DNA of 33,471 bases from Streptomyces sp. AW19M42. Its GTDB lineage: Bacteria > Actinomycetota > Actinomycetes > Streptomycetales > Streptomycetaceae. The notes beneath the pieces are model-generated. The model saw only the letters and a list, made by a program, of their open reading frames with translations. It made no database searches and was not told the origin of the DNA. The DNA is taken from positions 1 to 33,471 of the forward strand of contig CBRG010000247.1 in NCBI GenBank assembly GCA_000470535.1. The letters run 5' to 3'. Shown here one piece after another: positions 1 to 7,930 of this stretch (its first letter is position 1; every line of letters starts with the position of its first letter). The translations under genes were made by a program, and so were the position numbers.

Positions 1-2
1 CC

Positions 3-242
3 GACACGGCGGGCGGCGGGCAGGGGGTTCCGGGATGCGGCAGGAACGAAACGCGCGACGGCACCGAGCCCGCCGTTCCCGGCCGGGCCCGGACGGTCCA
101 CGACCAGGCGCCGGGCCTCGCCGAATGGGGCCTGCCCGCCGCCACCGGACCCGAGCCGGCCCGGACGCCCGCGCCGATGCCACCGCGGGGGCCCGACGCG
201 GCAGCGCCCGGCCCGGTGGAACTCTCCGTTCTGAGGGTGTAG
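3..242 (+). CDS. 3' end of an unidentified gene (partial)
   Basis: An open frame enters from the left edge and stops at TAG 240-242. Its 79 codons have overwhelmingly G or C in third position, which supports real coding, and it ends 66 bp before the DsbA-like gene. The visible C-terminus is rich in Pro, Ala, Gly and Arg, ends in PVELSVLRV, and shows no domain I recognise. A different frame through the same DNA (ATG at 35) runs on into the next gene and looks like a shadow. The product cannot be named from this piece. Confidence 0.5.
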   Translation, partial: DTAGGGQGVPGCGRNETRDGTEPAVPGRARTVHDQAPGLAEWGLPAATGPEPARTPAPMPPRGPDAAAPGPVELSVLRV

Positions 243-308
243 ACGGACCGCCCGCCACGCGCCGGCCGTCCCTCTCCCTCTTCCCGCATCACCAGTCCGG
301 AGTTCCGC

Positions 309-1133
309 ATGCCCATTTCCACGTCCAGGCCGACCCCGAAGCCGTCACGCAAGCCGACTGCGAAGCCCCGGAAGCCGACTGCCAAGTCCCGCAAGCCGCT
401 CGTCTACGGCGCCGGGATCGTCGCGGCCGCCGCCCTGTTCGGCTACGTCTCCTACCGGGCCACCGCCCCCGACTCCCCGGACTCCGGCTCCGCCGCGATC
501 GCTGACGTCACCGCTGACCCGGAGGCCGGCGTCTACCCCGAGCTGGCGAAGCTGGCCCGGCGCGACGCCGGTGACAAGCTGGCGCAGGGCCGGGCTGACG
601 CGCCCGTCGTCCTCATCGAGTACGCCGACTTCAAGTGCGGCTACTGCGCGAAGTTCGCCCGGGACACCGAACCCGCCCTGGTGAAGAAGTACGTCGACAA
701 CGGCACCCTGCGCATCGAGTGGCGCAACTTCCCGATCTTCGGCGCCGAGTCCGAGGCCGCGGCGCGCGCCTCCTGGGCCGCCGGGCGGCAGGGCCGCTTC
801 TGGCAGTTCCACCGTGCCGCGTACGCCGAAGGGGTCAATGAGAAGGGATTCGGCAGGGACCGGCTGAAGGCGCTCGCCCAGCAGGCCGGGGTGGCCGACC
901 TGGACCGCTTCCAGGCCGACGCGGACGGCGCGGCGGCCACCGCCGCCGTGAGCAGGGACCAGGAACAGGGGTACGGGATCGGCGCGACGTCCACCCCCTC
1001 GTTCCTGATCAACGGCCGCCCGATCGCCGGGGCACAGTCGGCCCGGACCTTCACCCAGGCCATCGAACAGGCGGCGAAACGGGCGAAGATCACCGGCGAT
1101 GCGGGCGAGGACGCCAAGGGCGCCGCGAAGTGA
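309..1133 (+). CDS. DsbA-like thioredoxin-fold protein, membrane anchored
   Basis: This 274-aa protein has a basic Pro/Lys/Arg-rich N-terminus (residues 1-30), one membrane anchor (about 32-48) and an extracytoplasmic DsbA/Thioredoxin_4 domain. The redox motif is C110-G-Y-C113 after YADFK, and the cis-Pro loop is visible in GATSTPSFLINGRP. Family members oxidise, reduce or isomerise disulfides in exported proteins. The ATG has a GGAG ribosome site 6 nt upstream. Its stop overlaps the GTG start of the CcdA-like gene by 4 bp, so the two are very likely translationally coupled. CcdA is the classic electron donor for thioredoxin-fold proteins outside the membrane, so this one may work as a reductase or isomerase. 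That direction is inference. Confidence 0.9.
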   Translation: MPISTSRPTPKPSRKPTAKPRKPTAKSRKPLVYGAGIVAAAALFGYVSYRATAPDSPDSGSAAIADVTADPEAGVYPELAKLARRDAGDKLAQGRADAPVVLIEYADFKCGYCAKFARDTEPALVKKYVDNGTLRIEWRNFPIFGAESEAAARASWAAGRQGRFWQFHRAAYAEGVNEKGFGRDRLKALAQQAGVADLDRFQADADGAAATAAVSRDQEQGYGIGATSTPSFLINGRPIAGAQSARTFTQAIEQAAKRAKITGDAGEDAKGAAK

Positions 1134-1996
1134 CCGCCGGGATCGGCTACTTCGCCGCACTCCTCGGCGGGCTGCTGGCCCTGATCAGCCCGTGCAGCGC
1201 CCTGCTGCTCCCCGCCTTCTTCGCGTACTCCATCAACTCCGCCTCGCGGCTGCTCGCCCGGACCGGCATCTTCTACGCGGGCCTGGCCACCACCCTGGTC
1301 CCGCTGGGCGCGGCGGGTTCGTACGCCGGACGGCTCTTCTACGGCCACCGCGACGCCCTCGTCCTCGGCGCGGGCTGGCTGATCATCGGGCTCGGCGCCG
1401 CCCAGATCGTCGGTCTCGGCTTCGCCTCGCGGCGGATCGCCGCGCTGAGCGGCCGGATCCGCCCCACGACCGCCGTATCGGTCTACGCGCTCGGCGCGGT
1501 CTACGGACTGGCCGGCTTCTGCGCGGGACCGATCCTCGGAAGCGTGCTTACCGTGGCGGCCGTCAGCGGCAGCCCGGCGTACGGCGGACTGCTGCTCGCT
1601 GTCTACGCCCTGGGCATGGCGGTGCCGCTCTTCCTGCTCGCGCTGGTCTGGGAACGGTTCGAGCTGGGCCGCCGGGCCTGGCTGCGCGGGCGCGTCCTGC
1701 GGCTCGGCCGCTTCGAGCTGCACACGACGTCGCTGCTGTCGGGGCTGTTCTTCGTCGGGCTCGGCGCCATGTTCCTGGTGTACGACGGGACGACCGCGCT
1801 CCCCGGGCTGCTGGACGTGGACCAGTCGTTCGCCGTGGAGCAATGGGCCCAGGGCGTCGGCGAACAGGTGCCGGACGGGGTGCTGCTGGGCGCGGTGGTG
1901 GCCGTGGTCCTGCTGGTGCTCGCGGTACGGGCTGTGCGCCGCCGGGCCGCTGCCGGTGCGGACGAGGCGAACACCGCTGACCGGGAGGGTGCCTGA
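1130..1996 (+). CDS. CcdA/DsbD-type transmembrane electron-transfer protein
   Basis: A 288-aa polytopic membrane protein of the CcdA family, which moves reducing equivalents from cytoplasmic thioredoxin across the membrane. The two family cysteines are present in typical settings: C22 in ISPCSALLLP at the start of the first helix and C131 in GFCAGPIL. About six hydrophobic helices can be seen, followed by an Ala/Arg/Glu-rich tail. The GTG start overlaps the stop of the DsbA-like gene (GTGA), which points to joint translation and a direct partnership. The gene ends just before a strong hairpin shared with the opposing tRNA cluster. Either a general thiol-reduction role or a role in cytochrome c maturation is possible; no cytochrome genes are nearby in this window. 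Confidence 0.88.
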   Translation: MTAGIGYFAALLGGLLALISPCSALLLPAFFAYSINSASRLLARTGIFYAGLATTLVPLGAAGSYAGRLFYGHRDALVLGAGWLIIGLGAAQIVGLGFASRRIAALSGRIRPTTAVSVYALGAVYGLAGFCAGPILGSVLTVAAVSGSPAYGGLLLAVYALGMAVPLFLLALVWERFELGRRAWLRGRVLRLGRFELHTTSLLSGLFFVGLGAMFLVYDGTTALPGLLDVDQSFAVEQWAQGVGEQVPDGVLLGAVVAVVLLVLAVRAVRRRAAAGADEANTADREGA

Positions 1997-2001
1997 CACG
2001 A

Positions 2002-2032
2002 CGAAGGCCCCGTCCATCGGACGGGGCCTTCG
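2002..2032. terminator. Bidirectional hairpin terminator between ccdA-like gene and tRNA cluster
   Basis: A perfect 14-bp inverted repeat (2002-2015 with 2019-2032) around a 3-nt loop, starting CGAAGGCCCC. It lies 5 bp after the CcdA stop and 3 bp beyond the encoded CCA end of tRNA-Phe on the other strand, so it can serve both convergent units. There is no U-tract, as is common in Streptomyces. Confidence 0.8.
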
Positions 2033-2034
2033 GG

Positions 2035-2111
2035 TGGTGGCTGGGGCCGGGATCGAACCGGCGACCTATCGCTTTTCAGGCGATCGCTCGTACCAACTGA
2101 GCTACCCAGCC
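2035..2111 (-). tRNA. tRNA-Phe (GAA)
   Basis: Read on the minus strand this folds into a cloverleaf. The acceptor GGCTGGG pairs with CCCAGCC, the discriminator is A, and the 3' CCA is encoded. The anticodon loop CTGAAAA gives GAA, and the T-arm has GGTTCGATCC. It is the last of three tRNAs in the transcript. The encoded CCA contrasts with the Asp and Glu genes beside it, which lack it. Confidence 0.95.
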
Positions 2112-2133
2112 ACGCAGCTCGTACGGGCTGCAG

Positions 2134-2208
2134 CGGTCCTGACGGGATTTGAACCCGCGGCCTCCACCTTGACAGGGTGGCGAGCACTCCAAACTGCTCC
2201 ACAGGACC
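2134..2208 (-). tRNA. tRNA-Asp (GTC)
   Basis: Minus-strand cloverleaf with acceptor GGTCCTG/CAGGACC and discriminator G, as expected for Asp. The anticodon loop CTGTCAA gives GTC. CCA is not encoded; the next bases are CTG. It is the middle gene of the Glu-Asp-Phe cluster, 22 bp from tRNA-Phe. Confidence 0.95.
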
Positions 2209-2244
2209 AAGCTTTGTGCGACTAAGTGTCGCACAGGTTGTGCG

Positions 2245-2317
2245 TGCCCCCAACGGGATTCGAACCCGTGCTACCGCCTTGAAAGGGCGGCGTCCTGGGC
2301 CACTAGACGATGAGGGC
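2245..2317 (-). tRNA. tRNA-Glu (TTC)
   Basis: Minus-strand cloverleaf with acceptor GCCCTCA paired to TGGGGGC through one T-G wobble, and discriminator A. The anticodon loop CTTTCAA gives TTC. CCA is not encoded. It is first in the transcript, so the cluster promoter should lie at about 2320-2400; I could not pick out convincing boxes there. Confidence 0.95.
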
Positions 2318-2490
2318 AGAACTGCAGTTACAGCCGCTTCTTCATCTGTCGCCCGAGGGAACGTGAGAAGCATGTGACTCCGCTTCCCCCCAAGAGGTTC
2401 CGCTTCTTCTGAAACCCTGAGGATCCAGAACGGTCAAGCCCTGACCGGCGCCCTTGGGCACGTCGGAGACTGTACACGTGCGTTTCGGTG

Positions 2491-4041
2491 TCAGCCAAAC
2501 CGAAAAGGTGAGGGCGTCGCCCCGGCCGGTTTCTCCTCTGGCAGATGGCGGCTGACCTCGGCCGTCGTCAGGCCGAGCCCGCCCAGCGTGATCTCGTCCC
2601 AGGCCTGCAGGCGTCGGGTGGAGCGGTCCAGATAGAGCACCGACGCGAGCACCTGCTCCGGCTTCTTGTTCTGTACGGCGCGCAGCCCGCCGCCGCCCGT
2701 GGAGCCCTCGACCTTCAGCCGGGTGCCGCGCTTCATCACCTCGTTCTGCCTGTGGTGCACATGACCGGCCAGCACGAGCGGGACCGCGCCGTCCGTCTCC
2801 CGGGCCGCCGCCGGCTCATGGGTGACGGCGATGTCGACCGGGGTGCCGGCCCGCTGCTGCTCGCGCAGGGCGGCCGCCAGCCGCAGGCCCGCCGTCCGCT
2901 CGACGTCCTCGGCCTGTTCCGGCCCGGTGCGGTCCGGGGTGAACTCCGGGTCCCCGATGCCCGCCACCCGCAGCCCGCCGACGTCGACCGCCCGGCCGTC
3001 GTCCAGCACGTGCACGTTCTTGAACCGCTTGGCGTTCCGCAGGTACTTCTGGGTGGTCGCGGAGTCGTGGTTCCCCCGGACCCAGACGTAGGGGGCGCCC
3101 AGATCGCTGACCGGGTCCAGGAAGTTGTTCTCGACGGCGGCGCCGTGGTCCATCGTGTCGCCCGAATCGATGATCACGTCGATGTCGTACTGCTGGACGA
3201 GCGAGCCGATGATGTGCCAGGCCGCCGGGTTCAGATGGATGTCGGAGACGTGCAGGACGCGCAGTGTGGCGGGGTCCGGGCTGTAGACGGGGAGCGTCGA
3301 GGTGGCGTCGTACAGCTTGGTGACGTTGGTGACCAGCCGGGCCAGCTCCTGCTGGTAGACGTCGAAGTCGGTGACGATCGAGCGGGCGTCCCCGACGACG
3401 GAGGGGGCGCTGGAGAGCAGGCCGGAGAACCTGGGCTCCAGGACCGACTCCGGGTTCCAGGTGGCGTACGCGCTGACCCCGGAGGCGGCCAGCAGCGCGA
3501 GTGCGAGCCCGCCGGCCGCGAGGGCGCGGCGGGGCCTGCGGTAGACGGCGAGGCCCAGCGCGGTGGCCCCGGAGACGACCGCGACGCAGGAGCGCAGGGC
3601 GAGCTCGCGGGTGCCGGCGCTGACGTCGCCGGTGACCTCCTCCTCCAGCCCTGACAGCCGTTCGGGGTGCTGGACCAGGGCCTCGGAGCGGACCGGGTCG
3701 AGGCGGTCGACATCGACGTCGAGCCGGACCGGGGCGTGGTGCGAGTCCAGTTCCAGGGCGCCGAGCGGGGACACGTTGATCTTGGTGCCGCCGGTGAGCG
3801 AGGGGCGCAGGGTCATCGTCGTGTCCATCGGGCCGACGGACGTACGGACACTGCCGACGGCCAGCAGCCCGAGCCAGGCGCCGAAGAGCACGACGGTGAC
3901 CAGGCCCAGCGCGCGGGCGTACGGGCGCGGCGGGACGGCGGGCGCACCACCGGAGCCACGGACACGGCGGCCGGTGTGCGGCCGGGGGCGGAAGCGGTGC
4001 CGGACACGAGCTGCTGCGGCACGGAACGGGTCGCGGGCCAT
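2491..4041 (-). CDS. Membrane-anchored metallophosphoesterase
   Basis: A 516-aa protein starting at ATG 4041. The same frame continues 146 codons upstream, but that part overlaps the divergent metallopeptidase and looks non-genuine. Transmembrane segments lie near residues 45-63 and about 165-200. The C-terminal half carries the calcineurin-like metal-binding motifs in order: D267-I-H269, GDTMDHG, G-N324-H325-D326, VTHEP and GH427-V-H429-H. These coordinate two metals for phosphoester hydrolysis. The catalytic domain probably faces outwards after the second membrane segment. The substrate is unknown; lipid-linked phosphates or nucleotides are family possibilities. It diverges from the metallopeptidase gene, with only about 100 bp between starts. 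Confidence 0.88.
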   Translation of the reverse strand: MARDPFRAAAARVRHRFRPRPHTGRRVRGSGGAPAVPPRPYARALGLVTVVLFGAWLGLLAVGSVRTSVGPMDTTMTLRPSLTGGTKINVSPLGALELDSHHAPVRLDVDVDRLDPVRSEALVQHPERLSGLEEEVTGDVSAGTRELALRSCVAVVSGATALGLAVYRRPRRALAAGGLALALLAASGVSAYATWNPESVLEPRFSGLLSSAPSVVGDARSIVTDFDVYQQELARLVTNVTKLYDATSTLPVYSPDPATLRVLHVSDIHLNPAAWHIIGSLVQQYDIDVIIDSGDTMDHGAAVENNFLDPVSDLGAPYVWVRGNHDSATTQKYLRNAKRFKNVHVLDDGRAVDVGGLRVAGIGDPEFTPDRTGPEQAEDVERTAGLRLAAALREQQRAGTPVDIAVTHEPAAARETDGAVPLVLAGHVHHRQNEVMKRGTRLKVEGSTGGGGLRAVQNKKPEQVLASVLYLDRSTRRLQAWDEITLGGLGLTTAEVSRHLPEEKPAGATPSPFRFG

Positions 4042-4146
4042 TGGGCGACTGTGCCCCGGTCCGCGGGGAGGTATGCGCTCCGGGTGCCCCTGGGTACTTC
4101 CGGGCTCTTCGGCGCGCTTCTGGCGGCGGTACGTGACAATGACGGG

Positions 4147-4497
4147 GTGCTGGAGATGACGCGGGAAGAGTTCGAGGAACTGGTGGGCGAGGCCCTGGAC
4201 CGGATCCCGCCGGAGCTGACCCGGCTGATGGACAACGTCGCGGTATTCGTCGAGGACGAACCGGAGGCCGATGATCCGGATCTGCTCGGACTCTACGAGG
4301 GCACGCCGCTGACCGAGCGCGGTGAGTGGTACGCGGGCGTGCTGCCGGACCGGATCACCATCTACCGGGGGCCGACGCTGCGGATGTGCGAGTCCCGCGA
4401 GCGCGTGGTGGCCGAGACGGAGATCACCGTCGTGCACGAGATCGCCCACCACTTCGGCATCGACGACGAGAGGCTGCACGCGCTCGGTTACGGCTGA
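4147..4497 (+). CDS. Small zincin-like metallopeptidase family protein
   Basis: A 116-aa acidic protein containing H97-E98-I-A-H101-H-F-G-I-D106-D, the HExxH zinc motif with the GxD extension typical of the Zincin_1/metallopeptidase family widespread in actinobacteria. Two starts are plausible: GTG 4147 and ATG 4156. I chose the GTG because the purine run before the ATG is too close to act as a ribosome site, but neither start has a good one. No signal peptide is visible, so it is probably cytoplasmic. No substrate is known to me. It lies head-to-head with the metallophosphoesterase gene and probably shares its promoter region. Confidence 0.85.
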   Translation: MLEMTREEFEELVGEALDRIPPELTRLMDNVAVFVEDEPEADDPDLLGLYEGTPLTERGEWYAGVLPDRITIYRGPTLRMCESRERVVAETEITVVHEIAHHFGIDDERLHALGYG

Positions 4498-4658
4498 GGC
4501 GCCGGTGCACGGGCTGTGGGGCGGGGCCCGGGGCGGGCCCTGGGTGTGAATGAGGTGTGCGGGCCGGGTCCGGGGGCGTGTCCCCGGCGGGGCGGCGGGA
4601 GTTGGGCACAGCGCTCCCCGGCTCGTTTCCGTACCGCCACGTCCTTCCTCGCGCCCCC

Positions 4659-4664
4659 GGAGGT
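4659..4664 (+). promoter_or_regulatory. Ribosome binding site fixing the lipoprotein-like start
   Basis: GGAGGT lies 6 nt before GTG 4671. The same frame is open back to 4557, but only this site has a strong Shine-Dalgarno match, and starting here places a signal-like hydrophobic segment at the N-terminus. Confidence 0.7.
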
Positions 4665-4670
4665 GCCCCC

Positions 4671-5237
4671 GTGCGCCAGTTGTCCGTACCCGCCCCCGTC
4701 CGCTGGGCGGCCGTCACCGTTGTGACGATCGCCGCGTCCACAGGCTGTATGAGCGTCGGTGACGACGGCGGGAAGCCGGCGCCCTCGCGGTCGGCCGCGT
4801 CGAAGGGGTCGGTGGCCGGCCCCGAAGGCTCCACCGTGACCGGCACCGGCCGGTCGGCCCGTACCGGCGGCGCCGAGGCGCACTCGGACCGGGAGGCCGC
4901 CGAGACCGGCGCCCCGAGCTCCGCCGCCGGCCCGTCGCGCAGTCCCGGCGCGAAGTCCGCCGAGTCCGGCCGGGTCCGGGGCGGCCGGCTGTCGGCTCCG
5001 CCGCTCCCGCAGGCGGAGCCCGGGGTTCCGGAGCAGCCGGAGCCCCCGGCTCCCTCCGAGGCGCAGACCCCCGAGCCGCCCGTCCCGCCGGAGGAGCCCG
5101 AGCCGGAGCCCTCGGAGCCGCCGGAGGTGCCTTCGGCGTCGCCCGCGGCCCAGCTCCGCAATGAGGCGATGGGGGCGCCGGGCCAGGTGGAGGAGTTGCG
5201 GACCCCGGAGGCATCGCCGCAGGTGGGACCGGCTTGA
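4671..5237 (+). CDS. Proline/glutamate-rich probable lipoprotein, function unknown
   Basis: A 188-aa protein beginning VRQLSVPAPVRW, followed by a hydrophobic stretch ending AASTGC. That reads as a signal peptide with a non-ideal lipobox: Ser-Thr-Gly before Cys, where Leu or Val would be expected at -3. The rest is low-complexity, first Ser/Ala/Gly/Arg-rich, then Pro/Glu-rich (PEPPVPPEEPEPEPSEPPEV), and ends in a short Ala/Gln/Glu-rich tail. No catalytic domain can be seen. It may be a wall-spanning linker protein. It stands alone, followed by the helicase promoter. Identity as a gene is supported by the ribosome site and codon bias; the function is unknown. Confidence 0.6.
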   Translation: MRQLSVPAPVRWAAVTVVTIAASTGCMSVGDDGGKPAPSRSAASKGSVAGPEGSTVTGTGRSARTGGAEAHSDREAAETGAPSSAAGPSRSPGAKSAESGRVRGGRLSAPPLPQAEPGVPEQPEPPAPSEAQTPEPPVPPEEPEPEPSEPPEVPSASPAAQLRNEAMGAPGQVEELRTPEASPQVGPA

Positions 5238-5260
5238 CGGGGGGGTCGTGAGGGGCTGGC

Positions 5261-5290
5261 TTGCGCAATGGCGGGGGGAGTGCGTATGGT
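5261..5290 (+). promoter_or_regulatory. Sigma-70 type promoter of the DEAD-box helicase
   Basis: A -35 box TTGCGC (5261-5266) and a -10 box TATGGT (5285-5290) are separated by 18 bp. This matches the principal sigma factor pattern of Streptomyces. It predicts a start near 5297 and a leader of about 150 nt before ATG 5448, with a GCGCC-GTGT-GGCGC hairpin at 5332-5345. Confidence 0.55.
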
Positions 5291-5447
5291 AGTAGATCGT
5301 TTGATCCATTGCCCGGCGCCGACACAGAAGAGCGCCGTGTGGCGCGTACTCTCCCTTGCCGTGGCTGGACCGCATTGAGGCGGTCGAAATTGCGAAAACA
5401 CGGAGTTACGGGCGCGTGCCGAGACTCCGGAAGGTTTCGCATTTCGC

Positions 5448-7700
5448 ATGTCAATTTCCAGTTCTGACCACACCGTGCTGCCCGAGAACATCGAGAACGA
5501 CGAGCTCGTCGAGGCGGCGGAGGCCGTTGTCGCCCAGTCCGCCGTCTCCGTCGAGGACTACATCAAGGCTCCTCAGACCGAGCAGGTCGAGGTCACGGCT
5601 CCTCAGACCGAGCAGGTCGAGCAGGTCGAGCAGGTCGAGGTCAAGGCTCCTCAGACCGAGCAGACCGAGCAGACCGGCACCGAGGCCCCCCTGGCCGAGC
5701 AGTCCGACGCCGACTCCGCCGCCGACGAGGCGGACGCCGAGCCGACCGTCACCTTCGCGGACCTGGGTCTGCCGGACGGCATTGTCCGCAAGCTCGCGCA
5801 GAACGGTGTGACCTCGCCTTTCCCGATCCAGGCAGCGACCATCCCGGACGCCCTGGCCGGAAAGGACATCCTCGGCCGAGGCCGTACCGGCTCCGGCAAG
5901 ACCCTCTCCTTCGGTCTGCCGACGCTGGCCTCGCTGGCCGGTGGGCACACCGAGAAGAAGAAGCCCCGCGCGATCATCCTCACCCCGACGCGTGAGCTCG
6001 CGATGCAGGTGGCGGACGCGCTCCAGCCTTACGGCGACGTGCTCGGCCTGAAGATGAAGGTCGTCTGCGGCGGTACGTCGATGGGTAACCAGATCTACGC
6101 GCTGGAGCGCGGTGTCGACGTCCTCGTCGCCACCCCGGGCCGGCTGCGCGACATCATCAACCGGGGTGCCTGCTCCCTGGAGAACGTCCAGGTCGCCGTC
6201 CTCGACGAGGCCGACCAGATGTCCGACCTGGGCTTCCTGCCCGAGGTCACCGAGCTGCTCGACCAGATTCCCGGCGGCGGCCAGCGCATGCTCTTCTCCG
6301 CCACCATGGAGAACGAGATCGGCACCCTGGTCAAGCGCTACCTGAGCAACCCGGTCACCCACGAGGTCGACTCCGCCCAGGGCAACGTCTCGACCATGTC
6401 GCACCACGTCCTCGTCGTGAAGCCGAAGGACAAGGCGCCGGTCACCTCCGCCATCGCCGCCCGCAAGGGCCGCACCATCATCTTCGTCCGCACCCAGCTG
6501 GGCGCCGACCGCATCGCGGAGCAGCTCGTCGAGGCGGGCGTCAAGGCGGACGCGCTGCACGGCGGCATGACCCAGGGCGCCCGTACCCGCGTTCTTGAGG
6601 ACTTCAAGAAGGGCTACGTGAACGCGCTGGTCGCGACCGACGTCGCCGCCCGCGGTATCCACGTCGACGGCATCGACCTGGTCCTGAACGTGGACCCGGC
6701 CGGTGACCACAAGGACTACCTGCACCGCTCGGGCCGTACCGCCCGTGCCGGCAAGTCCGGCGTCGTCGTCTCGCTGGCGCTGCCGCACCAGCGCCGTCAG
6801 ATCTTCCGCCTGATGGAGGACGCGGGCGTCGACGCCTCGCGCCACATCGTGCAGGGCGCGGGCGTCTTCGAGCCGGAGGTCGCGGAGATCACCGGTGCCC
6901 GTTCGCTCACCGAGGTCCAGGCCGACTCCGCGAACAACGCCGCCAAGCAGGCCGAGCGCGAGGCCGCCGACCTGACGAAGCAGCTGGAGCGCATCCAGCG
7001 CCGCGCCGTCGAGCTGCGCGAGGAGGCCGACCGTCTGGTCGCCCGTGCCGCCCGCGAGCGGGGCGACGACCCCGAGGCAGCGGTGGCCGAGGTCGCCGCC
7101 GAGGCGGAGGCCGCACTCCTGGCCGCCGCTTCCGTGCCGGAGCAGCAGGCCGCGCGCGAGGAGCGTCGCGACGACCGCGGCAACTTCGAGCGTCGCGACA
7201 ACCGCGGCGGCGACCGTGGTGGATACCGCGGTGGCAACGACCGTACCGGCGAGCGCAGTGGCCGTCCCGCCGGCAGCAACGGCTACCGTGGCAGCAGCGA
7301 CCGTCCGTCCTTCCGCGGCAGCAACGACCGTCGTGAGGACCGTCCCGTCGGTGGCGGTTTCCGCTCCGGTGGCGGCGACCGTCGTGACGACCGTGGCGGC
7401 CGTTCCTTCGAGCGTCGTGACAACGACCGCCCGGCGGGCGGCTTCAACCGTGACAACGAGCGTCCGGCGTTCAACCGCGACCGTCGTGACGAGCGCCCGT
7501 CCGGTGGCTTCCGCTCCGGTGGCGGCGACCGCCCGTTCAACCGTGACCGTCGTGACGACCGTCCCGCGGGCGGCTTCCGCTCGGGCGGCAACGACCGTCC
7601 GACCGGCCGTCGTGACGACCACCGCTCGACAGGAACCGGCACGAGCACCGGCTCCTTCGGCCGCCGCGACGACAAGCCGCGCTGGAAGCGCAACGGCTGA
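5448..7700 (+). CDS. DEAD-box ATP-dependent RNA helicase
   Basis: A 750-aa RNA helicase that unwinds structured RNA in ATP-dependent fashion, probably in ribosome assembly or mRNA turnover. Visible motifs in order: Q-motif region (F103ADLGL to FPIQ), Walker A GRTGSGK151T, PTRELA, TPGR, D253-E-A-D, S284-A-T, TDVAARG and H426-R-S-G-R-T-A-R. The N-terminal 100 residues carry repeated APQTEQVE units. The C-terminal region has a charged coiled-coil-like stretch (about 480-570), then a long tail of RR-D-R/SGGFRSGG repeats typical of RNA-binding RGG-like tails. The purine-rich site GGAAGG is 13 nt from ATG, which is far. Some family members respond to cold; the long leader fits such control but does not prove it. 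Confidence 0.95.
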   Translation: MSISSSDHTVLPENIENDELVEAAEAVVAQSAVSVEDYIKAPQTEQVEVTAPQTEQVEQVEQVEVKAPQTEQTEQTGTEAPLAEQSDADSAADEADAEPTVTFADLGLPDGIVRKLAQNGVTSPFPIQAATIPDALAGKDILGRGRTGSGKTLSFGLPTLASLAGGHTEKKKPRAIILTPTRELAMQVADALQPYGDVLGLKMKVVCGGTSMGNQIYALERGVDVLVATPGRLRDIINRGACSLENVQVAVLDEADQMSDLGFLPEVTELLDQIPGGGQRMLFSATMENEIGTLVKRYLSNPVTHEVDSAQGNVSTMSHHVLVVKPKDKAPVTSAIAARKGRTIIFVRTQLGADRIAEQLVEAGVKADALHGGMTQGARTRVLEDFKKGYVNALVATDVAARGIHVDGIDLVLNVDPAGDHKDYLHRSGRTARAGKSGVVVSLALPHQRRQIFRLMEDAGVDASRHIVQGAGVFEPEVAEITGARSLTEVQADSANNAAKQAEREAADLTKQLERIQRRAVELREEADRLVARAARERGDDPEAAVAEVAAEAEAALLAAASVPEQQAAREERRDDRGNFERRDNRGGDRGGYRGGNDRTGERSGRPAGSNGYRGSSDRPSFRGSNDRREDRPVGGGFRSGGGDRRDDRGGRSFERRDNDRPAGGFNRDNERPAFNRDRRDERPSGGFRSGGGDRPFNRDRRDDRPAGGFRSGGNDRPTGRRDDHRSTGTGTSTGSFGRRDDKPRWKRNG

Positions 7701-7723
7701 TCGTCCGATCGCCTGACTGCTGA

Positions 7724-7763
7724 GCAGGGCCCGCACATCACTTCGGTGTTGTGCGGGCCCTGC
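7724..7763 (+). terminator. Strong terminator of the helicase gene
   Basis: A 14-bp perfect stem (7724-7737 with 7750-7763) continues, after a T-T mismatch, into a 3-bp stem capped by TTCG. It is followed by TTCTTT. It lies 23 bp after the helicase stop. Confidence 0.85.
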
Positions 7764-7930
7764 TTCTTTGAACGGGTTCGAATCTCCCTGTCACCACCTG
7801 TGCGGATGCTGTTAAAGTCGGCCCACTCGCATGAGGGGTCAGGGCCGGGGGGCTTTCACACTTCGCACAGACCGCGGCACTCTGCCGCGTCCTCCTCATG
7901 CTCTTCGGTAGTTCCCGGGAGGGGCTGGGC

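Noticed and set aside
1956..2377. Plus-strand frames over the tRNA cluster
   Set aside because: They run through three clear minus-strand tRNA genes.
4042..4479. 146-codon N-terminal extension of the metallophosphoesterase
   Set aside because: It lies antisense to the metallopeptidase gene, lacks a ribosome site and shows shadow-like composition; ATG 4041 gives a sensible N-terminus.
5451..7736. Minus-strand frame of about 760 codons opposite the helicase
   Set aside because: The other strand contains the full DEAD-box motif set; this frame is a Val/Ala/Thr-rich shadow.
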